Made by a program: the position numbers and the translations under genes. The notes under the pieces were generated by a model. It did no database searches. It had not been told where the DNA came from and worked only from the letters and a program-made list of their open reading frames with translations. This document shows, in pieces, positions 23,780-35,300 of a DNA stretch of 64,000 nucleotides (the stretch's first letter is position 1; each line of letters opens with the position of its first letter). Location of the stretch: the NCBI GenBank assembly GCA_032719365.1, contig CM064872.1:59658296-59722295 (forward strand), written 5' to 3'. Source of the DNA: Prinsepia uniflora. Lineage: Eukaryota; Streptophyta; Magnoliopsida; Rosales; Rosaceae.

Positions 23780-25560
23780 TTATTCATAGATCGGTTGTCC
23801 ATGGCGTATTCGTGCACATCGGGTGTCCATGTCGTGTTCATGCACATCGGGTGTCCACGTCATGTTCGTGCACATTGGGTTCGTGCAATTAGAGGTCACT
23901 TTGAGTACAAAGTTACTCCCCGTCACTCTTATCTCCTTGTCGTTTCTTTTTCTTTCCAAACTCAATGAAAGAAGATAGCAAGAATGAGCCTTACGCTTCA
24001 ACTTGCATATGCTGCATATCGGGGTCACTAGAGATCCTATGACGACAGTCAGACTTCCTTCACCAATAAATGGGACGTCCCTTGGACTTTCATCTTCGTG
24101 GATCTCCACATAGCTCTTCAAGAAAGCAGTTATCTGTTGGCAAAATAGGGAATACTGATAATCACTTTCCAAATCTTCAGAAACCTTAATAGGGAGATCA
24201 TGCTTTCCTTGATGTTTTCCCACTACGACATCTTACGCCTCTTGCTGTTTTACAACTTCCACAATTTCAGTTCGAGGATTTCTTTAAGGGCACGCGGGGC
24301 TGCTAGTGTAGGCCTCAGCTGTAGGCTTCTTCGGCTGGGGTAAATGAATGCACGCAAAACCTTCATCTTGACCTTCCTCGTTTTGTGGTATGGGGATGCT
24401 TTATTCCCAATAAGATTGGTCTAACGAAGTCATTCGTTTGTCCATTTTGGAAAGCTTTAGTTGCAATTGTTCTCGAATGTAGCTTGCTTGAGCTGAAGAT
24501 CGTGCACCTCTTTGTTCGACTCAATGTTGACAATCTTTTCCTTCAACTCCTTTTTGTCGCTTGCAAGTTGCCAAACTGTGCTCACGAGCTTCCAGATAAT
24601 TTGCTGTTATGCTGCGAAAACATTCCATGTTGTAATTGTCATATCCAGGAGGCTATCATCGTCATTTCCTCCAAAATTTCTTCAGGATGGCTTCCCAACA
24701 ACCACATCAGCAGACCTAGCAATCTCTTCTTCCAATGTTGGAAATAAACTCCTCACTTTCAATGACATTAACATCGACTTTCATATATTAATGCTCATAC
24801 AATTCAGTTTGGAAAACCTCTGCCTCAATGAAGGAAAGATCAACTATGACACTTACCACTGTTGACTGGAATATCAAATTCTGCAGCTAGTAAAATTGGG
24901 CACCTTTCACTTGTTACCAGTGCAGTAATCGGGGAGCATTTGCATTTCTTGTCACTTCGACATACCCCAACTCAGTGAAAGCAGGTAACATTTCGAATGC
25001 CCATGTCTGAACACCCAAAAAATAGTTATTTACAATTAAAATGGCAACTCACAAACTTTTCCACAAACTAACAAACAAAATTTAAACACAGGCGTCAAAT
25101 GTAGCACACATACCTGAAATGCATATGCAAGCCCACGCAGCTTATATCGTTGCTGGTCGGTTTTACCCTTCTTTTTTGTCCTCCCCTCATTTCCTTCACT
25201 TCCTCATTCATCATCTCCATTGTCTTCTTCATCAACGTTCTCCTTGGCTACATTCTTCTTCTTTTTATATAATCAAGTATTGTCCTTGCTAGTGAGTCAC
25301 TAGTTTTTTCAAATGAAACTCTACTCCAAGGATATTTGTTCCACTCCTCAAGATTGTACAAAAGCTGTAAATGATAAAAATTAATGAAAATGAAGGTTTC
25401 CTTTCCAAGAAACACTATTTCAACAAAGTATATGAGGGCAAATTTTAATTTATCCCCCGAATTCTCACACGCCTTGAATGCCTCTTCAACCATGGAAAAT
25501 TTAACATTCTTGTCGCTCTCAAAGTACTTCCTTCTTCATTCATCTGTTTCCATCAAATGA
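23780..25560 (-). pseudogene. DUF1985/Ulp1-like MULE passenger gene, broken, with a GT-AG intron
   Basis: On the minus strand the best part (25248-25493) reads KLKFALIYFVEIVFLGKE, then LEEWNKYPWSRVSFEKT, the hallmark of DUF1985, a domain N-terminal to Ulp1-like cysteine proteases carried by plant MULEs. It continues, after a shift in an A-run, to YKLRGLAYAFQ. A clean intron then follows (25007-25113: donor CAG|GTATGT, acceptor TGTTCAG|A) before TWAFEMLPAFTELGYVEVT. A TAA follows in HW*. Farther down, 24400-24750 holds Lys/Glu-rich coiled-coil-like pieces, and 23780-24223 holds a 147-codon frame with a 3' minisatellite. No Ulp1 catalytic His-Asp-Cys region was found. It is transcribed opposite to the transposase relic. 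Confidence 0.6.
23798..23885 (+). repeat. short tandem repeat, about 27-bp unit, three copies
   Basis: The unit GGGTGTCCATGTCGTGTTC plus ATGCACATC is repeated with few changes. It lies at the 3' end of the minus-strand relic, where it would encode a repeated MTWTPDVHEHD-like stretch. Confidence 0.75.
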
Positions 25561-25863
25561 TCTTGGTTCTGAAGACTTTCCATCCACAAGCCCTGTTATG
25601 CAGTATAAATCCCTACGTGTGAACTACTTCACGCATCCACAAAGTAAACCCCCCTCCCGGTTTGATTGTTATAGTCGAGTGCCCATTATCATGCGCATTA
25701 ACTTATCATGTGCATTAACAATCCATGCACTATGGCATGCCTTCACTCTTGAGCATCTATATGCATGAGATGAACAAAACAAGTGGCCTCAAACGGAAGC
25801 AATCCATCGTCACCAAGCTAATCTTTTATCAGTTTTATACATCTCCTAGTTTTACAAAGGCAT

Positions 25864-28728
25864 TGTAACGACCTGTCCCAAAATTTTGGAATTTTTTTTT
25901 TAGAATTAATTAAGGATTAATGAGGCTAATCGGGGATTAGTCGAGTATTATCGGACGTTCAGGATGAAATTACGAGTTTTCCCCTAGACAAGGGTAAAAA
26001 GTTTACTTTTGACCCAAGAGGTCCAATGCACGTGGACCGAGGACCGTTACGTAGATAAGTCGTTACGAGTCCGTAGACAGGTGGTACGTCGAAATTGGAC
26101 ATTCGACGGGAAAGTTACGGATCACGGAAGGTTCGAGATACTATTGCGTGTATTACGAGACGGGTGGACCGTTGTCTTGAGTGTGGGCCCAGATATTTTG
26201 AACAGGCCAAATGGATGAGTGACAAGTGTCACTCATCCATTGCCCACAAACACACATACATGCACCTACCCCCTTGTCTGTTTCATTCCATCTCACCCGA
26301 AACCCAAACACCATAACCCACCTCAACCTTCACAAACCTTCATCTTATGCGGTTGGCATGAATGGGGAGGTGAGAGAGCAGACTGAGACGAGCAGGATGG
26401 TGGCCACGACAAGGGCCACCGTAGACGGTGGCTGGAAACCCGTGAAGGTTTGATTTTAGTTCAAAATTTGAAATCAAAATTTAAGTGTGTATGGGACGTT
26501 TTGGTTAATTGGGTTGTGTTTTTTGTGGTTGTACGAGTCACTGGGGATCAAAATCAAGGGTTGAGGATGACGGAGCAACCCAGACAGGGAGCTGGAAATC
26601 TGGCCGGACTGTTCATCTTTCAAAAGGTAAGTTTTAGCCCGTGTTTCATGATTTCAATTTGGGGGATCAATTTCTGAGATTGAGACAACGAAAATGAAAG
26701 AAACGGGATCGATTTTGGTGGCTGGAAATGGAAGAACGGACCGAGTCGGGTCCGCGGGTCGCATGACTCGGTTGTAGTGAACCGATTTGACCCCGACAGA
26801 GGACATGGATGAGATGACGTCATTGATGACATCATCCTGTCAGATCTAACATGTCAGACTGGCACGTGTCAGATGTCAGATGACGTCACTGTTGGCGTCA
26901 ACATTGACTTTTGCTTTGACCTGCGCGTGGGGGTGCGTGGGCATAAATTTTGAGGTGGGACCAGAACCATTTTAAAGGTTTCGACGATAGGAATCCAATG
27001 GTGGTGGTTTCTAGTTGATCGGAGATCATTAGGTTGGTCAAATTGAGGTTTAAAGCCTAGGGAAGTGTGCCCGAGACACGTTGAATTTTTCGGGAATATT
27101 GGGGGTTCTTGATATGGACTTGTATAGATTAGTAGTAACCTTTGAGTATGTTTTAGACAGATCCGGATGACCCGAAGAGGTCAGATTAGCTCAGAGAAGC
27201 TTATGACACGCGTATCGAGGCGTAGCTTGGACGGTATGTGAGTGGATTTTGTTTTATAAATATGATGCATGCATAAATGTTTTATATGTGTTTATGAACA
27301 TTATTTGAGATGTCATGAGTGCATGTGTTTTAAATATGATTTGTTGGGCATTTTCGTAGAAAATGCCGTATTGCACGTAGTTCAAGATTTTTGTTTTATA
27401 TGATGCTTGGGTTCGGCTGAGTATACTACGTTCTTGTGTTTTATGTGATTCCAAAGGTTTCACAGAGAGGCGTGAAACTGAGGAACTGATTTACGGTTTT
27501 AGAAGATTTCACGGAGATGCGTAAAATCGAGATTCGAGCATGAGTCCTAGTTGAACGCTGATTTGGAAAGTGTTTTGAAAGTGAAAATTGGTTTTTGTAC
27601 TTGGAAATATCTTTCGGACATACGACCTAGTTGATTTGAGGTTTGAATTAGAGTATAGTCAAACGCGAAATAAGTCGGGCTAAAACCCAGTTATGAATTT
27701 TATGAAAGATATTTCGGGCATGAGACCCAGTTGTGGATTTGATAGGATTTGGGGAATCCTGGGATATGAAGTGTCATTGGACACTAGTTTTCGGGCTGTG
27801 ACCCAATTGATAATATTTCGAGTTGTATCCCATTTGGTGATGTTTCGAGCTTGAGGCCTTATTGATGAGATTTCGGGTTACAGTCCCGGTCAATGATGAT
27901 GATATTCGGGTTCGAATCCCGAATGATACGACGCTCACCTTTGGAATACGGATGTTTTCCTACCGGAGAGGTCACGATGCACTGCCTGTTGTCGAGCAGT
28001 CGCTGGAGGCTATGGCCGAAGGAGGCTCGACTTAGGAGTGCTGATGATATCCTCTGAGATCGATCGGCAATGTGTTCACGATGATCTAGAGATGGTCGCA
28101 ACGGATGATGTGTTCACAGCGACATGCTAGGATTGTGAGCGGTCTTGAGCTTATATTTGCACATGTGTTGGGATTAGAATCATGACTAATATTGAGGATG
28201 ATGATAATGGGTAGAGATCCCACTTGGTTATTGATTTGGGGTGAGACCCCCTACTTGTTTTCTATGATTTGAGGTGAGACCTGTATGTATTTTCTGGTTT
28301 GGGTTGAGATCCTGTTTGATTTGGGTTTGGGTTGAGACCCTACTGAGGTATTAGCTTCGATTGAGAAGCGTTTTCACTATGTTTTGACTTGGGAAGCAAT
28401 ACGTCTTACTTCCGAGAAAGTATTTGAAATATTATTTTATGATGCATGCATGCTTTTACATGAAGGGTATATATTATGATTTCGATAAAATAATTTTTAA
28501 TAAACTGTTGTTTTGTCCACTCACAGTTTTTATGGTTTTTAATACCCTTCAGGTTGAACGCAAATACGGGCTGTAGCAGGGATCGAGACATCACATACCA
28601 CCTCCAATCCTGGCGTACTCTGGCTAACCCTGAGCGGGTGATGAGTTTATCCCTGGTCTAACATGCGATGTCAGACGGGAGTAGGTACATCTCACGATAA
28701 TCTAGGGGGATTGGGATGGGTCCTGTCA
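25864..28728 (+). mobile_element. solo LTR E, plus strand
   Basis: The 2865-bp LTR begins TGTAACGACCTGTCCC and ends GGGATGGGTCCTGTCA. Flanks are GGCAT (25859-25863) and AGCAT (28729-28733), a target duplication with one later change. There is no PBS or coding region behind it. Landmarks in element order: W-box-like TTGAC copies, palindrome at 26213-26238, an ACGT-rich stretch at 26805-26930, GTGAGTGGAT at 27238-27247 with ATGCATGCAT at 27265, ATGCATGCAT at 28442 and GTCCACTCAC at 28515-28524. It interrupts the MULE relic. Confidence 0.9.
26213..26238. promoter_or_regulatory. conserved LTR palindrome, copy 3
   Basis: Perfect arms GGATGAGTGACA and TGTCACTCATCC, with centre AG. The centre is the complement of the CT seen in minus-strand LTRs, so the site is oriented with the element. 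It lies 349 bases from the LTR start. Confidence 0.85.
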
Positions 28729-28816
28729 AGCATTGTACCTTTATTGAGAAAAACTACTTCTTTGGTATGACTAGATTATAATTCATACTTGACCTGCATA
28801 ATCAATCAATCACCAA

Positions 28817-28918
28817 ATGAGGTCACTACCACATTATGAGGGCACTATTAGACCATAAGGATACTATCAGAATATGAATACACTATCAGAATATGAGGAC
28901 ACTATCAGTGTAATGGCC
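28817..28918 (-). repeat. minisatellite, right subterminal array of the MULE
   Basis: Units of about 24 bases (ACTATCAGAATATGAGGAC-like), at least four copies. The reverse complement gives CTGATAGTATCCTTATGGTC, nearly the left-array unit at 22826. An LTR begins immediately after it. Confidence 0.75.
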
Positions 28919-29098
28919 CAAAAATTGTATTAAAATAATATTTAATGGAATGGATCATTTTTCCCTTATTAGTATTTCTATTGACTGTTTGATCCGGGTA
29001 ACTTGTAGACATCTAGTGACCATGATTACATAGGTCTTGAAATACTGATTTCATAGACTGGTAATACACGTTAATCGGAGATCGATAGGTTACGTTAA
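28919..29098 (+). repeat. LTR start of the old element C (first piece)
   Basis: TGTAATGGCCCAAAAATTG opens like the other LTRs. After about 180 bases a MITE-like repeat interrupts. A probable continuation of about 20 bases lies before 40078 and the 3' half at 50238-51410. That these pieces form one LTR is inferred from nesting order and strand; the middle seems to be missing. Confidence 0.5.
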
Positions 29099-29379
29099 GG
29101 GTGGCAATTTTTGACACGACTCGAAACCCGCACAAAATTTATCCTGGTCAACCCGCACGATTAAAATTTTGGGTCATTTTCAGGTCAACCCGTTATGACC
29201 TATTTATTAAACGGGTAGGTTTCGGGTCAACCTGTTAACCCGTATAATGAATTATTAACCTGTTTAATAAATGGGTAGATTTCGGGTTAACAGGTTAACC
29301 CTTATACTGGTTTATATATTCACTCATTTAATAAACGTGTCATTACTAACTCATATATCTACCCATTTACCTACCTAAA
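29099..29379. repeat. MITE-like repeat, left half
   Basis: Starts AAGGGTGGCAATTTTTGACACGAC and repeats AACCCG, TTAATAAACGGGT and GGGTCAACC phrases, the style of common plant hAT-type MITEs that begin GGGTGGCAA. The chromovirus at 29380 splits it, and the other half is 39801-40055. A matching right terminus was not found. Confidence 0.55.
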
Positions 29380-32300
29380 TGTAACGCCCCGGAAATTCGG
29401 AAAATGTAATTTTGTAACATAATGAATAAATGACGTTTTTACCCTTGTGAATAGTATGGTCAAATTGTTGACTTTTTGATTGGTGAATCAAACGGACGTT
29501 GACCGATGACCGTGACGTAGTTCGGGACGTCACGAGTCCATAGACTGGTGGCACGCCCAATTCCGACGATCAGGGAAAAAGTTATGATGTTCGGAAGCCC
29601 AAGGGCATTTTCGTAATTTGGACGAAAAGGGGGAAAATGTTGACTTTTTGTTTGACAACCAATTTTCACACAATTCGAGGACCGTTAGGTAGGTCTCGAT
29701 GCCCGGAGTACAACGACAGGCGGCACGTCGAAAACGGAGTTCGGATACGAACGTTACGGGTCACGGAAGCCTAGGGGCAAAATGGTAATTTGTCCAACCA
29801 GGGGCAAAATGGTCTTTTAACCTTGATCAGACCATGACACCTGTCTTTTGTCTGATACTTACCTCAGAAAACATAGAATCGGGTCTTAAGGGAAACACAA
29901 TGATATCCCCTTTTGACATCTTTTCCCCAAATTAAGGCTTAATTCATCATTATGTTCAATTGACCCGTGATAAACCCCAAACTCGTCGTCATTATGCAAT
30001 TGAATGTCTAAGTAGGAGAACTGAGAGAGAGGGACTCGAGAGGTTGAGAGAATTGGGAGAATTTTGCTTCGAAAATTCAGAAAAATTGGGGGAAAATCGA
30101 ATTCGAATTTGGGAGCCAGGAGAAGAGCAATTGAGGATTACATTGAGTTGCTAGGATCAAAACGAACATCTTTGCAACAAAAACGAGAAGAAATCGTGTC
30201 GAATTGAGGAATAACAGACGCTGCCATGGCTGCCAAAAATCGACCTTGAGTTCAGATACTTAGAGGTAAGCTCGTATGAAATTGATCATGGAAAATTTTT
30301 CCTTACACTCTCACGATGCTAACCATGTGAATTAATTGGAAAATCAGGGACGAAATCGTGAAACCCGTATCGGAGACCCGTCGAAGTTCGATCGTGAGTC
30401 GTGAAGTTTTGGACCTTAATTGAGGTAATTGAACATACAGAACTGAAATGATGTTGGATTAGATGAGATCAGTTGAAAGAACAAATCGATATAAGGTCGA
30501 ATTGACTGAGATTGCATCGGATCCTATCGCGGGTATTTCAACCCGTTTATCAGACAAACGGGCGAGAACGACGCACTGTAGCATGTACTGTGCTAGGCGC
30601 GTGGCTTTCACGCGCAGCCGCTTGCGGTGGCGCGTGACGGCGCGTGGAGAGGATTCCGGCAAAGTGATCAACATGAAACTTGATGTTCTCAATGATACGA
30701 ACCTATCAGCGTTGGTTTCGGGTCAATCGGATATGGTTTCAGAGTAGTTCTGAGTACCCAACACGTTTAAATTATATTAAAATAATATTATAAAATTCTG
30801 AAAATTAGGGGATTCTTATTTAAGGATTATATGATAGTCTAGTAACCTTAAATCACTTTGTTTGACAGGCTGGAATATTCCCGGGACGTCGGAGGAAAAC
30901 GAACAGCTCGAGGCTAAACAATCGGGACGGTGTGTGTGAGTGGACTTTTGGTTTTCTAACCGTGATGCATGCATATCTGGTTTAAAATGCTTTATTATAT
31001 GATTTTCTATGATTTGACATGATTGATGTTTTGATTCGGTGATTTCTCGATTTTCTCGGTTTTATGATTATTATATTATATTTTAGCACGAGTTTCGAGA
31101 AATGACGAAATTGATGTTTTGGGCTTGGGCCCGGGACTGAAAATGATTATAATGATGTTTTGACTCGGGCTATGAGTCAGGAATTGATTTTATGGATTTA
31201 CGTGATCGTGGCAACTCGGGTTTACGGTTGCACGGATTTGCGTGAAAATGATATTTTGGGCTTGTGACCCAAGTGAATAGTATTTTTGACTCGTATTTGG
31301 AGTCACATGTGAATATGATTAAATTAATGATTTTGATTTCTAAAGTGAATCCTGGACACTGTTTAATGATGGTTTTGTGGAACTTGATTTGTGAAAGCTA
31401 TGTCTCGGGCATAGGCCCTATTGAAATGTTTTGACTTGATTTGAGACGTAAATAATTTTAAAATGAGATTACTGGTTTTGGGTGACCTGTTCCACATATA
31501 CCATCCTCTGTGATTTGATAGTCTCCTTCGGACGTCGTAGATCCTGGAGTAGTCACGATCCACTGCCTGGAGATGAGTAGCTCTGAGGGAGGCTCACTCG
31601 CAGGAGCGTGGGATTATGATGATATCCTCTAGACGTCGTTGATCCTAGAGTTGATATCCCCCTAGACGTCGTAGATCCTGGGGGATGTACTCGGAAGTGA
31701 GACACCGAGTTGCACGCGTTGCATTGATATCGTGACGGGTTATATGGATAATGTGATTGGATATTGAGGATTGGTGGTATTATGATTTATTGATATCTGT
31801 GTCCAGGACTTTAGAAAATGATGCTTTCTGTCATAAATTGATTTAATAGTATTACACATGTGTTTCTGTTATGCATGCATGTTTGTGAAAACTGGAGGGT
31901 AAGAAATGTGTTTTGGTAAGTGTATTTATCAAACTTTATTTTATCCACTCACACCTTTACTGTTTTATGCACCCTCCAGGCCAGTGCACAGGTATGAGGG
32001 CTAGAAACGAGGCAAGCGAGGCAAAAGAATAAATAGACCGTTGCGCACTCAGACACTCTACAGAGTAGGAATTTGACCCCTATCTGTAATAGTACCTATG
32101 CTCTCTATTGTCTTTGACTAGTCAAACTTGTGACGTCATTGGTCTGTAAAACTTAACTATCCCTTGTCTGACAATGTTTTCGGGATTTGTTGTGTGATGT
32201 ATGTATATAAGTTTGGTTCCTTTCGGTAATTTTTAGTTATTGTCAGACGGGAGCAGGATTCATCACGACTATCGAGGGATAATCGGGATGGGTCTTGTCA
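29380..32300 (+). repeat. 5' LTR of the chromovirus
   Basis: 2921 bp, TGTAACGCCCC to GGGTCTTGTCA. W-box-like TTGAC/GTCAA copies cluster in the first 300 bases. A CACGCG-rich inverted block lies at about 30597-30650. GTGAGTGGAC is at 30936-30945, ATGCATGCAT at 30965 and 31871, GACGTCGTAGATCCT repeats at about 31524-31680, and ATCCACTCAC at 31943-31952, followed by ACCCTCCAGG. Confidence 0.95.
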
Positions 32301-32303
32301 AAT

Positions 32304-32315
32304 TGGTATCAGAGC
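32304..32315 (+). other. primer binding site, initiator tRNA-Met
   Basis: TGGTATCAGAGC, three bases after the LTR end, matches the complement of the tRNA-iMet 3' end used by most plant gypsy elements. Confidence 0.9.
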
Positions 32316-32395
32316 ATTAGGTTACGGTCTGAGTCTTGCACATTAGTATGCACGAGTTGTGATATTGATATGTTTCTCTTACAGAACATCACAAT

Positions 32396-35300
32396 ATGCC
32401 TCCGAGACGAGAGCCCCGTACCCTGGCTGGTGATGAGTTTGGAGGTCCGGACGTAGAGAGAGCTCAACGTTTAGGGGCCATTGCATTCACTGGCCTGACT
32501 GACCCAGAAGAGGCTTATGAGTGGATTACTCAATTTGAGTGGATCTTCGAGATTATGCAGTGTCCACCAGGAGATATGGTTCCACTGGCCACATTTATGC
32601 TGAGTAGCCAAGCTTACCGACGGTGGCGTGGATTGCAGCTGACAGGGATGGATGCCCGCACCCTGAGTTGGGAGGACTTCCGCCATCGTTTCCTGGATCA
32701 GTTCTATCCTCGCTCATTTCGCAATGCTAGGGTGGTTGAATTCCTACAACTACATCAGAGGGACATGTCAGTGGCAGACTATGAGCAGAAATTCCTGAAC
32801 CTGTCCAGTTTTGCTCCTCTATATGTATCCAACGAGGAGGACAAGTGCCGAAGGTTTGAGCAAGGACTGAGGAATGACATCCGGGGAGCTGTGACGGTAG
32901 GAACTTATGCCACCCTGCGAGAGTTGTCTGATGCAGCTGCACGAGTTGAGGTGACCTTGCCAGTGCCACAGCAGTTCTCGGGCTCTAGTCGACGCCGGGA
33001 CCGTCAGTACCAGGGATCTGCAAACTAGAGGTCCTCCAAGAGAGGTAATTATGGCTCTGGATCTTCTCGTGGCACTCGTCCGAGCTTTGGTGGTGGGAGT
33101 ACACAGCGATATGGTTACAGACCCTAGGCGACATCACAAGCTAGAGGAACATCTGTGGGATCTACTGGTAGCCAGAGTGGTAGACCTAGCCGGCCTAGTA
33201 CAATAACTTGTTATTTTTGTGGAGAACCTGGACACGTCATAAGGGAATGCCCTTATCGATCTGGCGGTAGTGGTGCTGGTTGGGGCACTACTGAGCAGGG
33301 CCCTAGTACAACCTTGGCTTCAAATGCTACAAGTGGGAGAGGAGGTGGCAGAACTCGTGGTGGATCTGGTGGATCACGAGGGCGTGGTCGGACTTCGGGA
33401 CCACAGGCTCGAGTCTATGCAGTGACTCAATAGGAGGCCCGGGCAGCCCCGGAGGTGGTGACAGGTATGCTTACTATTTTCGGTCATCGTGCACGTACTT
33501 TAATAGATCCGGGAGCTACCCACTCTTTTGTTTCTCGAGAGTATGCACTGTTAGCAGATAGAGAGATTTCTGCGATCGGGTGTGAGATGGGAGTCGGTAC
33601 ACCGACTGGAGAGTTGTATGTAGTAAACCAGGTGATACGAGGATACCCTATTGTGATAGGGGATGTGCATCTAGTGGTTGATTTGATACTCCTAGACTTG
33701 TGTGATTTTGATGTTATCCTTGGGATGGATTGGCTGACAACCCATCATGCCTCTATCGAGTGTTTCGATAAGAGGGTGATACTTCGGAGCCCTGGATTAC
33801 CTGAGGTGATATTTCAGGGAGATCGGAGGATGTTAACCCCTAGAGTCATATCAGCCCTCTCGGCAGATAGATTTCTGAGGAAGGGCTGCTAGAGTTATCT
33901 AGCTTATGTTGTCGATGCACGGGATGCACCAGTCAAGGTCGAGGATATCCCAGTAGTGTGTGACTTCCCAGATGTATTTCCTGAGGATTTACCAGGATTA
34001 CCACCTTCTCGGGAGATTGAGTTCACTATTGAACTAATTCCTGGTACACGACCTATATCCTTGACACCTTATCGGATGGCACCAGCTGAGTTAAGGGAAT
34101 TGAAAGTACAATTGCAAGATCTCGTGGATGTGGGATTCATTCGACCGAGTGTATCGCTATGGGGAGCCCCAGTATTGTTTGTGAAAAAGAAGGAAGGAAG
34201 TTTGAGACTATGCATGGATTATAGGCAACTTAATAAAGTCACGATAAAGAATAAGTATCCTTTGCCTCGGATTGATGATTTGTTTGATCAATTAAGCGGA
34301 GCTAAGTATTTTTCGAAGATTGATCTTCGTTCTGGTTATCACCAGTTAAGGATTCGGGAGGAGGACATTCCAAAAACAGCTTTTCGAACTCGATATGGTC
34401 ATTATGAATTTCTGGTGATGCCATTTGGATTGACTAATGCACTTGCGGCATTCATGGATTTTATGAACCGAGTATTCCGGAAGTACCTTGACCGATTTGT
34501 TATTGTATTCATTGATGACATTCTAGTGTATTCAAGCAGCAAGAGGGCACATGAGGAACATTTGAGGATTGTGCTTGATACGCTAAGGAGGAACCAGCTC
34601 TTTGCCAAACTGAGTAAGTGCCAATTTTGGTTAACGAGTGTTGGTTTTCTGGGACATGTGATTTCCGTGGATGGAATTCGTGTTGATCCCCAGAAGATAG
34701 AAGCGATAGAAAACTGGGAGCAGCCGAAGACAGTGACCGAAGTAAGGAGCTTTTTGGGATTGGCCGGTTATTACAGACGTTTTGTGGAAGGCTTCTCTGC
34801 GTTTGCTGCTCCGATGACCCGCCTAACCAGAAAAGGAATCAAGTTTTTTTGGGGCGAAGACTGCGAGCAAAGTTTCCAAGAACTGAAGAAAAGGTTGACC
34901 TTTGCTCCTATCTTAACCCTTCTGGATGATAGTGGGGAGTTTGAAGTGTACAGTGATGCATCTTTACAAGGATTGGGGTGTGTGTTAATGCAACATGGAA
35001 AGGTGATTGCGTATGCCTCTCGACAACTGAAACCGCATGAGCGTAACTATCCCACCCATGATTTGGAATTAGCTGCGGTGGTACATGCCCTAAAGATCTG
35101 GAGACATTACTTGTATGGTGAGACATGTAGACTTTTCACTGATCATAAGAGTTTGAAGTACTTTTTCACATAGAAGGAATTGAATTTGAGACAGAGACGA
35201 TGGTCGGAGCTAATTAAGGATTACGACTGCACGATTGAGTACCATCCTGAAAAAGCTAATGTGGTAGCTGATGCATTGAGTCGGAAATCAGCTCATACTG

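Larger units (their letters stand above)
22784..28918. mobile_element. relic MULE (Kaonashi-like) with inverted subterminal tandem repeats
   Basis: The left array (22784-22882) and right array (28817-28918) consist of the same short units, CTGATAGTATCC and CTATAGTCTAATAGT-like, in opposite orientations, as expected of terminal inverted repeats built from minisatellites. Between them lie a MuDR-type transposase N-terminal relic on the plus strand (23106-23681) and a DUF1985/Ulp1-like relic on the minus strand (23780-25560). Kaonashi-type MULEs are known to carry Ulp1-like genes. A solo LTR (25864-28728) was inserted later. The catalytic transposase is missing. The right array is cut at 28918 by an LTR start, so the true right end may be elsewhere. 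Confidence 0.55.

Noticed and set aside
25007..25113. An intact expressed Ulp1-like gene
   Set aside because: Despite the clean intron, a TAA and a frame change lie on each side of it and the protease catalytic region is absent.
33026..35173. Programmed UAG readthrough or codon reassignment in the gag-pol
   Set aside because: Six UAGs plus a frameshift within the protein, several in loops or linkers, fit decay better; no plant nuclear code reads UAG as Gln.
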